From the NCBI RefSeq assembly GCF_001413955.1, contig NZ_LCTZ01000002.1:1908501-1972500 (forward strand): a DNA stretch of 64,000 nt, given 5' to 3'. A model generated the notes under the pieces. That model worked only from the letters and a program-made list of their open reading frames with translations. It was not told where the DNA came from and ran no database searches. The translations under genes were made by a program, and so were the position numbers. The stretch comes from Flagellimonas eckloniae (GTDB taxonomy: Bacteria > Bacteroidota > Bacteroidia > Flavobacteriales > Flavobacteriaceae). Below are positions 45,456 through 54,380 of the stretch, one piece after another (positions within the stretch are counted from its first letter, which is position 1; every line of letters begins with the position of its first letter).

Positions 45456-45528
45456 TATAAGGTTTTTGTTTTGCAAAAATAACTAGTGAAACGGTACTAG
45501 AATAAAGAAATTGCTTTCTTTATGTAAA

Positions 45529-48024
45529 TTAAAAATTAAATCCGAAGGTACCAGTGACTCCAAAAGGACGTGCATTTGGATTATCAAGATAATTCCCTCT
45601 AAAATTGAAGTCAATTCTAAAGATTTTAAAAATATTTCCTATTCCGAAGGAATACTCCCAATAAATCTGCTTATCCGGAGCTATTAATGGAATGTTTGAT
45701 GGTGAGTTTAAGGCTATATTTTCATCTGAAAGTTGTCCCCATGCGCCCCTAAGGCCAACAATTTCCCTAAGATTCATCTTCCGCAACAAAGGAATTCTCG
45801 AAAACAAACGACCATTAAAATTATGCTCTAAATGAACTGTAGCATACGTATCGGTTACAAACTCATAAAAATCTAAATTGGGAAATGTGTTATATAATGT
45901 AAAGAGTGTTTGATTTCCGGGCACTACGCTTAACAGACTCAAGGGTACTTCTCCAAAGGTCTTCCCTAATTCTATACTACTGGTCAATCTTCCAAAACCA
46001 CCAATTTGCCAAGGTTGCCTATATGAAAATTGTATGCGTTCATAATCAAAATCACTTTCCAAAAACCCACGTATTCCTTTAGTATAATTAAAGAGAATCG
46101 TGCTATGGTCATCATTTATATCTACACGTTCTACACCATAACCTATAGTTCTTTTTCCTGGAGTATATACAAATGTAGTATTGATATCAAATTGCTTTAC
46201 TTCGGATGAAATTCCGGTGGATGAATCATCATCAATATAATCCAGACTGAATGCATTTGGTAGAGCTGAACTTAATGTGCGCAAAGAACTTCCAAACCTT
46301 ATCCTAAAATTCTTGGCAGGTTCCATCTCAAAATTAAGGGTTGAAAGATTAATATTCGTAAGACGATCATTGGCACCAACTGTAACCAAGGAGGATGAAG
46401 CAATACTCCTACCCAATACATCATTGGTGCTTGTGAGGCTTATGCCAAGTTGTTCAACATCCCTACGATTTCCCCCAGACACTATTAATCTAGTCTTTCT
46501 ATCCAACAAAAATTTGGCCGAAAAACCATGTTTGGCTTTTTTATCTGTAAACCCATAGGCCATGTATCCTTCCAATCGCCATGTATCGTTCTGTCCAAAA
46601 TACGTTCGGGCACCCAATCTAACCCGCGTTCCTTCAGCATCATTAAAACCAAATACACTGTAAATATTTCCAATATCAATATTCCATTTATCAATCTCAA
46701 CATAGCCAGAACCCAAAATGCTCACAACATCATAGTAAGTTCTGAACTTTGGAACCGTTTTTAGGGTGTCCAATAGTTTAAATATTCCGGATTCGTCTTC
46801 ATTGAGTCTTTCCAAACGTGCATTTTTCCAAAAGGTACTATCTCTCTTGAACACCCTCGGGTCATAGGGGTCCGATTCTGCCTTATAGAATTCTTCCGGA
46901 CGATTGGTATCGAACTCATAGTTATCATAGACAGTTGTTCGCTTGCCATAAACTCCTCTAGATTTTTCTTTTTTCGAAAAACTGAAATCACTCAGCATAT
47001 AATCCCGGGTAAGTAAAAAGACCGAATCGTTTACCACATCAAAGTCCTGTTCTATATAAATTTCCTTTACCCAGTTGATGTTTGCACTTTTGGTTACCTG
47101 AAGATTGATTTTCTTAATGGCGTAAGTAGTGTCGCTAACCCAAAAATCACCCTTAAACGTCAACTCATTGGTTCTTCTGGGGTAATAAATAATATTGTAG
47201 CACCATTTATTGTCAATAAAAGTACTATCAGACAGCACATAATTATAGGTGTCCACACCGGTCTTTGCCAACGGGCTGGTAAAACTCTTGTCAAAGAATT
47301 TCAAGTAATTATCATAGATATTATAGTCTGAGTACAAATCTTCTACAAAGGCAGTAATTGACTGATTTCCACTAAAACCAGCATTTTTGTTACCTAAAAC
47401 ATCCTCTTTTTCCTCATTTATGATATTATCTCCGTAAATTCTTGAAAAGCTCTCGTTTAAAAAAATGGGCAAATAGGTTTTACCTGTTATTCTTGATGTA
47501 TCCAAATCCTGAAATACAAACTCCAATCCTTTGAATAATTTGCTTTTTATTAGGGCACTGTCAATAGTATTAAGGTCAAATTCTATCTTTTCGTATTTAT
47601 CATATTGGTATTGTTTGAACTTCCGAACGCCATTCTCACGTTTCTTGGCCCAGATTTTCTTTAGAATATCAATTGCTGGATTGTCCTTTTTAGATTGTTT
47701 ACCGGTATACACCACAACCTCTTTCAGTTGCTCGGTAGATTCCGACAAGGTTATCTCCATATTGTAGTTTACTTTTTGCTGTAGCTGTATTTCCTCGGTT
47801 TCATAGCCTATAAAAGAAACTATGATTGTTTTGTATGTGTTGTCTGATTCCAAATAGAAACGACCATTGTCATTTGTAATGGTTCCTTCGGAAGAATTTT
47901 CAAAAATGATGTTCGCAAAAGCTATAGGGTCACCAAATTCATCTAAAATGATACCGCCAACCTTGGTTTGGGAGAAAACAGAATAAAAAGAAAGAAAAAG
48001 TAAAAAAACAAGGAGTCTTTTCAT
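45529..48024 (-). CDS. DUF5686 and carboxypeptidase-like regulatory domain outer-membrane protein
   Basis: A ~831-aa exported protein (ATG at 48024: MKRLLVFLLFLSFYSVFSQ). A CarboxypepD_reg domain (~22-95: KVGGIILDEFGDPIAFANIIF) is followed by DUF5686 (~120 on: DNPAIDILKKIWAKKRENG) and C-terminal beta-barrel strands ending in FNF. Family members are widespread in Bacteroidota with unknown function. A terminator for the neighbouring pdhB lies just beyond its 5' end. Confidence 0.85.
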   Translation of the reverse strand: MKRLLVFLLFLSFYSVFSQTKVGGIILDEFGDPIAFANIIFENSSEGTITNDNGRFYLESDNTYKTIIVSFIGYETEEIQLQQKVNYNMEITLSESTEQLKEVVVYTGKQSKKDNPAIDILKKIWAKKRENGVRKFKQYQYDKYEKIEFDLNTIDSALIKSKLFKGLEFVFQDLDTSRITGKTYLPIFLNESFSRIYGDNIINEEKEDVLGNKNAGFSGNQSITAFVEDLYSDYNIYDNYLKFFDKSFTSPLAKTGVDTYNYVLSDSTFIDNKWCYNIIYYPRRTNELTFKGDFWVSDTTYAIKKINLQVTKSANINWVKEIYIEQDFDVVNDSVFLLTRDYMLSDFSFSKKEKSRGVYGKRTTVYDNYEFDTNRPEEFYKAESDPYDPRVFKRDSTFWKNARLERLNEDESGIFKLLDTLKTVPKFRTYYDVVSILGSGYVEIDKWNIDIGNIYSVFGFNDAEGTRVRLGARTYFGQNDTWRLEGYMAYGFTDKKAKHGFSAKFLLDRKTRLIVSGGNRRDVEQLGISLTSTNDVLGRSIASSSLVTVGANDRLTNINLSTLNFEMEPAKNFRIRFGSSLRTLSSALPNAFSLDYIDDDSSTGISSEVKQFDINTTFVYTPGKRTIGYGVERVDINDDHSTILFNYTKGIRGFLESDFDYERIQFSYRQPWQIGGFGRLTSSIELGKTFGEVPLSLLSVVPGNQTLFTLYNTFPNLDFYEFVTDTYATVHLEHNFNGRLFSRIPLLRKMNLREIVGLRGAWGQLSDENIALNSPSNIPLIAPDKQIYWEYSFGIGNIFKIFRIDFNFRGNYLDNPNARPFGVTGTFGFNF

Positions 48025-48122
48025 GTTTTGATAGTATTGCATACCGAACAATCCAACTAATGGATTTCACATATGCCTGGTCAATTTTGTTTTAATGTAA
48101 TTTCTTATCAAAAACTATTCCT

Positions 48123-48157
48123 TAAAAAAAGCCTCATCAACTTTGGTTGACGAGGCT
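48123..48157 (-). terminator. terminator of pdhB
   Basis: On the minus strand AGCCTCGTCAAC / GTTGATGAGGCT (12 bp, one mismatch) around a 4-nt loop is followed by TTTTTTT. Confidence 0.85.
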
Positions 48158-48182
48158 AATATACCTTACAAACTTAAGCAAG

Positions 48183-49160
48183 TTATTTATATAACACTTT
48201 CTTAACAGCTTTGATAACATCGGTATGATTTGGCAACCATTCTGCCAACAATACCGGTGAATACGGTGCCGGTGTATCTGCGGTGTTTATTTTTACCACA
48301 GGTGCATCCAAATAATCGAATGCCTTATCTTGAACATGATAAATAATTTCTGTAGAAACATTCCCAAAAGGCCATGCTTCCTCCAAAATCACCAATCTAT
48401 TGGTTTTCTTTACTGAACTTAATATTGCTTCATAGTCCATTGGGCGAACCGTGCGCAAATCAATGATTTCACAACTTACGCCTTCTTTTTCCAGTTCATC
48501 GGCAGCCTTATAGGCTTCTTTGATGATTTTTCCAAAAGAAACAATGGTAACATCCTTTCCCTCTCTTTTTATCTCAGCAACACCAATTGGAATTGTGTAT
48601 TCTCCCTCAGGCACTTCTCCCTTATCTCCATACATCTGTTCAGACTCCATAAAAATAACAGGGTCATTGTCACGGATGGCAGATTTTAATAATCCTTTCG
48701 CATCAGCAGGATTCGATGGCACTACCACCTTTAATCCTGGGCAATTGGCATACCAACTTTCAAAAGCCTGTGAGTGGGTTGCGGCCAATTGTCCTGCCGA
48801 AGCAGTAGGTCCCCTAAATACAATAGGGCAAGGAAACTGGCCTGCGGACATCTGTCTTATCTTGGCAGCATTGTTTATAATCTGATCTATGCCAACCAAG
48901 GCAAAGTTAAAGGTCATAAACTCAATAATAGGTCTATTGCCAATCATTGCAGAACCAACACCAATACCAGAAAAGCCCAACTCAGATATAGGGGTATCAA
49001 TTACACGTTCCGGTCCAAACTCGTCCAGCATACCTTTGGAGGCTTTGTAGGCACCATTATACTCGGCAACCTCTTCACCCATTAAATATATGGTATCATC
49101 GTTTCGCATCTCCTCGGACATCGCCTGTTGGATAGCCTCTCTAAACTGTAGTGTTTTCAT
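48183..49160 (-). CDS. pdhB: pyruvate dehydrogenase E1 component, beta subunit
   Basis: A 325-aa TPP-dependent dehydrogenase beta subunit: MKTLQFREAIQQAMSEEM, GEEVAEYNGAYK, the segment DTPISELGFSGIGVGSAM and a C-terminal transketolase domain. The E1 alpha and E2 genes are not adjacent in the window. A branched-chain 2-oxoacid dehydrogenase beta subunit is the main alternative; the GEEVAEYNGAYK wording favours PDH. Confidence 0.9.
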   Translation of the reverse strand: MKTLQFREAIQQAMSEEMRNDDTIYLMGEEVAEYNGAYKASKGMLDEFGPERVIDTPISELGFSGIGVGSAMIGNRPIIEFMTFNFALVGIDQIINNAAKIRQMSAGQFPCPIVFRGPTASAGQLAATHSQAFESWYANCPGLKVVVPSNPADAKGLLKSAIRDNDPVIFMESEQMYGDKGEVPEGEYTIPIGVAEIKREGKDVTIVSFGKIIKEAYKAADELEKEGVSCEIIDLRTVRPMDYEAILSSVKKTNRLVILEEAWPFGNVSTEIIYHVQDKAFDYLDAPVVKINTADTPAPYSPVLLAEWLPNHTDVIKAVKKVLYK

Positions 49161-49203
49161 TAAGTAATACTAGAATATTAGTTTATACGCTTAAAAATGC
49201 AAG

Positions 49204-49230
49204 CAAAAATAGGAAAATCTATAAGAACAA
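49204..49230 (-). promoter_or_regulatory. candidate promoter of pdhB
   Basis: TTG at 49230-49228, a 16-nt spacer, then TATTTTTG at 49211-49204, an exact TAnnTTTG match. Confidence 0.45.
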
Positions 49231-49259
49231 GTAAGGGGTAAAAAGTAAAAAAAGAAACA

Positions 49260-49287
49260 AAATTTATTATGCATGCATAATAAATTT
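49260..49287. promoter_or_regulatory. 28-bp perfect palindrome upstream of etfB
   Basis: A perfect inverted repeat with 14-nt arms and no loop, centred between 49273 and 49274 (core TTATGCATGCATAA). It lies between divergent pdhB and etfB, just upstream of the etfB -7 box, covering the -33 region. Its size and symmetry suggest a dimeric repressor or activator site; no regulator gene is adjacent. Confidence 0.6.
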
Positions 49288-49301
49288 AGGATTTTTATAG
49301 C

Positions 49302-49309
49302 TATCTTTG
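49302..49309 (+). promoter_or_regulatory. candidate -7 box of etfB
   Basis: TATCTTTG, an exact TAnnTTTG match, 22 nt before the etfB ATG. The -33 region is occupied by the palindrome. Confidence 0.55.
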
Positions 49310-49331
49310 AAGCGTTAAACCTAAAGAGTAT

Positions 49332-50078
49332 ATGAAGATTTTAGTTTGCATTAGCAATGTACCGGATACCACTTCAAAAATTAATTTTACTGAAGGGGAT
49401 ACTAAGTTTGATACAAACGGAGTACAATTTGTAATTAATCCCAATGATGAGTTTGGATTGACCCGTGCCATGTGGTTCAAAGAAAAACAAGGAGCAGCAG
49501 TACATGTTGTGACAGTGGGCGGTGCCCAAACTGAACCTACAATCCGAAAAGCACTAGCCATTGGTGCTGACGAAGCTATACGAATCAATGCTGAACCAAC
49601 TGATGGTTCTTTTGTTGCACGGCAATTGGCCGAAGTTGTTAAAAATGGTGGATATGATTTAGTTATTGCGGGTAGAGAGTCCATAGATTATAATGGAGGT
49701 ATGGTACCCGGAATCTTGGCAACACTGTTGGACATGAACTTTGTAAACACTTGCATTGGACTTGAGGTTGATGGAAATAATGCAACGGCGATGAGGGAGA
49801 TAGATGGAGGAAAAGAAAAAATAAGCACGTCATTGCCCTTGGTAATTGGCGGTCAAAAAGGATTGGTTGAAGAAAGTGACTTAAGAATTCCCAACATGCG
49901 AGGAATTATGATGGCTCGCAAAAAGGCATTGAACGTTGTTGAGCCCGTTGATGCGCCAAAACCCACTCAAGACCAAAAATTTGAAAAACCGGCAGCAAAA
50001 GGACCCGTTAAACTAGTAGATGCAAGCAATGTTGAAGAACTTGTCGAATTGTTACACAACGAAGCTAAAGTAATCTAA
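49332..50078 (+). CDS. etfB: electron transfer flavoprotein, beta subunit
   Basis: A 248-aa AMP-binding beta subunit: MKILVCISNVPDTTSKINF, AIGADEAIRI and the signature VIAGRESIDYNGGMVPGILA. With EtfA (21 nt downstream) it takes electrons from acyl-CoA dehydrogenases and passes them to ETF:quinone oxidoreductase. The two are an operon closed by the terminator at 51094. Confidence 0.95.
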   Translation: MKILVCISNVPDTTSKINFTEGDTKFDTNGVQFVINPNDEFGLTRAMWFKEKQGAAVHVVTVGGAQTEPTIRKALAIGADEAIRINAEPTDGSFVARQLAEVVKNGGYDLVIAGRESIDYNGGMVPGILATLLDMNFVNTCIGLEVDGNNATAMREIDGGKEKISTSLPLVIGGQKGLVEESDLRIPNMRGIMMARKKALNVVEPVDAPKPTQDQKFEKPAAKGPVKLVDASNVEELVELLHNEAKVI

Positions 50079-50098
50079 GAATCAGAATCTAAAAAAAT

Positions 50099-51067
50099 AT
50101 GTCAGTAGTAGTATATACCGAATCGGACAAAGGAAAGTTCAAAAAAAATGCACAAGAAGCTGCATCCTATGCGTATAAAGTAGCGCAAGAACTGGGAGAG
50201 TCTGTTACAGCAATATCAATAAACGCAGATGATGATGCTTCTCTTGGAAATTATGGAGTTTCAAAAGTGCTTAAAGTCACCAATGACCAATTGGACACTT
50301 TTAATGCAAAAGCCTATGCAAATATACTTGCCCAAGCAGCGGAAGCTGAAGGAGCCAAGGTCCTTATAGTTAGCTCAAGTGCAGATACCAAGTTTTTGGC
50401 TCCAATTGTCACCGCCAAATTGAACGCGGGCTACGTACCAAATGTAGTTGCTGCACCAGATAGCATTTCACCTTTTGTAGTGAAAAGAACCGCTTTTAGT
50501 AACAAAGGTTTTGCACATACCGAAATTACTTCAGAAATCAAGATTATTGGAGTTTCAAACAATGCTTTTGGAGTTCATGAAAACAATGCAACCACAACTA
50601 TTGAAAATTTTGACCCAACACTTGGCGATTCAGATTTCACTACCAAATCCGTGGAAGTGGACAAAGTTGTGGGTAAAGCCACTATTGCTGATGCAGATGT
50701 AGTGGTTTCAGGTGGCAGAGGCCTCAAAGGACCTGAAAATTGGGGCATGATTGAAGAATTGGCCGAGGTATTGGGTGCGGCAACGGCCTGCTCCAAGCCA
50801 GTTTCTGATTTAGGATGGCGTCCACATGGAGAGCATGTCGGCCAGACCGGGAAACCCGTAGCCAGTAATCTATATATTGCCGTAGGTATTTCTGGTGCTA
50901 TTCAACACTTAGCCGGAGTGAGTGCATCAAAAACCAAAGTTGTAATCAACAACGACCCTGAGGCTCCGTTCTTTAAGGCCGCAGATTACGGAATCGTTGG
51001 TGATGCCTTTGAAGTTGTTCCTAAACTCATCGAAAAATTAAAGGAATTTAAAGCCCAAAACACTTAA
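50099..51067 (+). CDS. etfA: electron transfer flavoprotein, alpha subunit
   Basis: A 322-aa FAD-binding subunit. The C-terminal FAD domain (~190-320) shows [40 protein letters not shown] and the tail [16 protein letters not shown]...[21 protein letters not shown], all standard for EtfA. Confidence 0.95.
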   Translation: MSVVVYTESDKGKFKKNAQEAASYAYKVAQELGESVTAISINADDDASLGNYGVSKVLKVTNDQLDTFNAKAYANILAQAAEAEGAKVLIVSSSADTKFLAPIVTAKLNAGYVPNVVAAPDSISPFVVKRTAFSNKGFAHTEITSEIKIIGVSNNAFGVHENNATTTIENFDPTLGDSDFTTKSVEVDKVVGKATIADADVVVSGGRGLKGPENWGMIEELAEVLGAATACSKPVSDLGWRPHGEHVGQTGKPVASNLYIAVGISGAIQHLAGVSASKTKVVINNDPEAPFFKAADYGIVGDAFEVVPKLIEKLKEFKAQNT

Positions 51068-51093
51068 TTTTTGTTAATTTGCCCATTACAAGG

Positions 51094-51139
51094 GGCTGTT
51101 CAGATAACTGGTTATGCCGCTATTTGAACAGCCTTTTTT
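51094..51139 (+). terminator. terminator after etfBA
   Basis: GGCTGTTCA / TGAACAGCC (9 bp) with a 22-nt loop that holds a small ATAAC / GTTAT hairpin, followed by TTTTTT. Confidence 0.8.
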
Positions 51140-51157
51140 GGTTTTAGGAAGATAAAT

Positions 51158-51790
51158 ATGAGTTTAGTACGATTAAAAATCAAGGGGATATCGTATAGCC
51201 AGACGCAAAATGGCGCATATGCCCTTATTTTAAATGAAGTTGATGGAGATAGAAAACTCCCTATTGTAATTGGTGCTTTTGAAGCACAATCCATTGCAAT
51301 TGCCCTAGAAAAAGAAATAAAACCACCTAGACCGTTGACCCACGATTTGTTCAAGAATTTTGCGGACAGGTTTGCTATTGTGGTCAAGCAGGTTATTATC
51401 CATAAACTTGTAGATGGTGTGTTCTACTCCAGCGTAATTTGTGAGCGGGATAAAGTGGAAGAGATTGTTGATGCACGCACAAGTGATGCCATTGCGTTGG
51501 CTTTACGTTTTGATGCACCCATTTTTACCTACAAGACCATTTTGGATAAAGCTGGTATCTTCTTAAAATTCTCATCAAAAGAAAATGAGGAGAACGAAGA
51601 TGATGACAGTATTGTAGTTGATGAGATTCTTCAAGAAGGGGAAACCGTTGAGATAGAATCGGGAAGTTCGTCACAGGGGTATAGAGAACTTACACTGGAA
51701 GAACTTTATAAAGAATTGGATAAAGCAGTTGCCAATGAAGACTATGAAAAGGCTGCCAAACTACGGGACGAAATCTCCAAGCGCAAATAA
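51158..51790 (+). CDS. bifunctional nuclease family protein with UVR motif
   Basis: A 210-aa protein. Residues ~1-135 are the DUF151 / bifunctional nuclease fold (LPIVIGAFEAQSIAIALE and DARTSDAIALALRFDAPIF). An acidic linker (~140-170) leads to a C-terminal UvrB/UvrC (UVR) helical hairpin (~175-208: LTLEELYKELDKAVANEDYEKAAKLRDEI). The UVR motif usually mediates protein contacts. It lies 9 nt before nupC. Confidence 0.87.
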   Translation: MSLVRLKIKGISYSQTQNGAYALILNEVDGDRKLPIVIGAFEAQSIAIALEKEIKPPRPLTHDLFKNFADRFAIVVKQVIIHKLVDGVFYSSVICERDKVEEIVDARTSDAIALALRFDAPIFTYKTILDKAGIFLKFSSKENEENEDDDSIVVDEILQEGETVEIESGSSSQGYRELTLEELYKELDKAVANEDYEKAAKLRDEISKRK

Positions 51791-51799
51791 GCCTTTTAC

Positions 51800-53263
51800 A
51801 TGGGTACAAAAACCAAAAGTTTCCTACTACTTTTATTATTTATTTGTGCCTTTTCATATGGACAAAACACACTTTCAGCAGATTCCCTGAATATTGCGGT
51901 TGATACAACCATAATTGATGATATCCCATCACAAGAAACAACACAACTGATACCCAATCAAGGATTTACTTTTACCACATTATGGAGAGGGGTGCTGGGA
52001 ATGGCTGTACTGATTTTCATTTCGTTTCTTTTTAGTTCCAACCGAAAAGCCATCAATTGGAAAACCGTTGGCATTGGCCTTGCACTTCAACTCCTAATTG
52101 CTGTTGGTGTGCTCAAAGTACCATTTGTACAATATATATTTGAAAAAATAGGACAGGTTTTTGTTAGTATATTGGATTTTACAAGGGCAGGAAGTCAATT
52201 CCTTTTTGAAGGACTCGTCGTAGATATGGATACTTTCGGATTCATCTTTGCCTTTCAAGTATTACCCACTATTATTTTCTTTTCTGCTTTGACTTCAGTG
52301 CTATTTTATATGGGAATCATCCAAAAAGTGGTAAGGGCATTGGCTTGGTTACTAACAAAATCTTTAGGGATATCGGGTGCAGAAAGTCTCTCGATAGCGG
52401 GAAATATCTTTTTAGGACAAACCGAAGCACCTTTGCTCATTAAGGCCTATTTGGAAAAAATGAACAAATCCGAAATCCTTTTGGTCATGATAGGCGGCAT
52501 GGCAACAGTTGCTGGGGCCGTATTGGCCGCATATATAGGTTTTTTAGGTGGTGACGACCCAGCTCTCCGTTTAGTTTTTGCAAAACATTTATTGGCAGCT
52601 TCAGTGATGGCGGCGCCCGGGGCAATTATTATTTCCAAAATTTTATACCCTCAGACCGAAAGTATCAATACCGAAGTTCAGGTATCCTCGGAAAAAATTG
52701 GCGCAAACATTCTGGATGCTATAGCCAATGGCACCACTGAAGGTTTAAAGCTGGCTTTGAATGTAGGGGCCATGCTATTGGTGTTCGTGGCATTTATTGC
52801 TATGATCAACGGAATCTTAGGATGGGTTGGCGATTTTACTACATTTAATAATTGGATTGCTGCCAACTCCCCTTATGATAGTTTCTCTTTGGAGGCTGTT
52901 TTGGGTACCATTTTCGCACCTTTAATGTGGCTAATTGGCGTTGCTAATGAAGATGTAATGCTTATGGGACAATTGTTGGGTATTAAATTGGCCGCAAGTG
53001 AATTTATAGGGTACATTCAATTGGCAGAACTTAAATCTGTCACCAGCAATCTTCACTTTACGTATAATAAATCCGTAATTATGGCCACCTATATGTTGTG
53101 TGGTTTTGCAAACTTCGCTTCTATTGGCATTCAAATTGGAGGAATAGGTTCTTTAGCACCGGGTCAACGTAAAACCTTATCCCAATTTGGAATGAAAGCC
53201 GTATTGGGGGGGTCTTTGGCCTCACTTCTATCAGCTACCATTGCAGGAATGATTCTTGGGTAG
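51800..53263 (+). CDS. nupC: NupC-type concentrative nucleoside transporter
   Basis: A 487-aa CNT-family transporter with NupC gate and nucleoside-site motifs (GQTEAPLLIKAYLEKM, GNIFLGQTEAP, LHFTYNKSVIMATYMLCGFANFASIGI). It couples nucleoside uptake to H+ or Na+. Unusually, the N-terminus is a cleavable-looking signal (SFLLLLLFICAFSYGQ) followed by ~35 polar residues before the first transport helix. Proteobacterial NupC lacks this. Thymidylate synthase follows, a nucleotide-metabolism context. Confidence 0.9.
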   Translation: MGTKTKSFLLLLLFICAFSYGQNTLSADSLNIAVDTTIIDDIPSQETTQLIPNQGFTFTTLWRGVLGMAVLIFISFLFSSNRKAINWKTVGIGLALQLLIAVGVLKVPFVQYIFEKIGQVFVSILDFTRAGSQFLFEGLVVDMDTFGFIFAFQVLPTIIFFSALTSVLFYMGIIQKVVRALAWLLTKSLGISGAESLSIAGNIFLGQTEAPLLIKAYLEKMNKSEILLVMIGGMATVAGAVLAAYIGFLGGDDPALRLVFAKHLLAASVMAAPGAIIISKILYPQTESINTEVQVSSEKIGANILDAIANGTTEGLKLALNVGAMLLVFVAFIAMINGILGWVGDFTTFNNWIAANSPYDSFSLEAVLGTIFAPLMWLIGVANEDVMLMGQLLGIKLAASEFIGYIQLAELKSVTSNLHFTYNKSVIMATYMLCGFANFASIGIQIGGIGSLAPGQRKTLSQFGMKAVLGGSLASLLSATIAGMILG

Positions 53264-53361
53264 TTACATTTTATTATCCGTTGATAAAATCTTTATAAGT
53301 CCAATCATATTCTTGCCATAAATCTTATTCTTGAAGTAATTTAGTATGGATTTAATTTTTC

Positions 53362-53429
53362 TGTCACATCGAGCGCAGTCGAGATGCTTTTTTGAAGATT
53401 TCTCCTCATTATATTCGTTCGAAATGACA
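53362..53429 (+). repeat. interspersed TGTCA...TGACA element, full copy
   Basis: A 68-bp intergenic element with inverted ends TGTCA / TGACA, containing an imperfect palindrome near the left end (CATCGAGCGCAGTCGAGATG) and an AT-rich right half. Partial copies lie at 14946-14973 (right end, reversed) and 40066-40080 (left end). Similar short repeats are common between genes of marine flavobacteria, as far as I recall. Confidence 0.6.
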
Positions 53430-53449
53430 AGCGGTAATTTGATGAAAGA

Positions 53450-54274
53450 ATGAAACAATACCACGACTTACTTAAACATGTATTGGAACACGGAAACCAA
53501 AAAGGGGACCGAACTGGAACAGGGACTTTAAGTGTTTTTGGCTATCAAATGCGGTTTGACCTTTCCGAAGGCTTTCCAATGGTAACCACAAAAAAACTCC
53601 ATTTAAAATCTATAGTGCATGAACTGCTCTGGTTTTTAAAAGGGGATACCAATATTGGCTACCTACAGGAAAATGGAGTACGCATCTGGAATGAATGGGC
53701 GGATGAAAACGGAGATTTAGGTCCTGTTTATGGACATCAATGGCGTAACTGGAACAGTGAGGAAATCGATCAAATCAAAGAAGTCATTGAATCCTTAAAA
53801 AATAATCCCAATAGTCGAAGAATGCTGGTTTCTGCATGGAACCCAAGCGTTTTACCAGATACTTCTGTTTCTTTTTCTGAAAACGTGGCCCAAGGTAAGG
53901 CCGCTTTACCACCCTGCCATGCGTTTTTTCAGTTCTACGTTGCAGACGGAAAACTTTCCTGCCAATTGTACCAGCGTAGTGCTGATATCTTTTTGGGCGT
54001 ACCATTTAATATTGCATCTTATGCTTTGTTTACCATGATGATGGCCCAAGTTTGTGGCTATCAGCCCGGGGATTTTATCCACACCTTTGGTGATGCACAC
54101 ATCTATAATAACCACATGGAGCAGGTTGAACTACAACTCAGCCGCGATCCACGACCCTTGCCAAAAATGCACCTTAACCCCGCCGTGAAGAATATTTTTG
54201 ACTTTACTTTTGATGATTTTGAGTTAGTAAATTACAACCCGCATCCCCACATAAAAGGGGTTGTAGCGGTGTAA
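53450..54274 (+). CDS. thyA: thymidylate synthase
   Basis: A 274-aa enzyme that methylates dUMP to dTMP with methylene-THF. Motifs: [19 protein letters not shown] at the N-terminus, the catalytic Cys in [12 protein letters not shown] (~residue 156), [17 protein letters not shown] and the C-terminal [10 protein letters not shown]. Length is normal. It is downstream of nupC across a 186-nt gap that holds the interspersed repeat. Confidence 0.97.
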   Translation: MKQYHDLLKHVLEHGNQKGDRTGTGTLSVFGYQMRFDLSEGFPMVTTKKLHLKSIVHELLWFLKGDTNIGYLQENGVRIWNEWADENGDLGPVYGHQWRNWNSEEIDQIKEVIESLKNNPNSRRMLVSAWNPSVLPDTSVSFSENVAQGKAALPPCHAFFQFYVADGKLSCQLYQRSADIFLGVPFNIASYALFTMMMAQVCGYQPGDFIHTFGDAHIYNNHMEQVELQLSRDPRPLPKMHLNPAVKNIFDFTFDDFELVNYNPHPHIKGVVAV

Positions 54275-54380
54275 CCATTGTCTTTTCTGTCTAAATTTTA
54301 AGTCACTTTTATAAAACCAGTTGTAACCTTTTTAAAAAAAAATTGTCTTCATATAAAAAGGTAATTAACACAACTGATTT

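Noticed and set aside
49301..49684. Antisense open frame over etfB
   Set aside because: It lies entirely opposite a conserved gene and reflects codon composition; no start signal or family resemblance.
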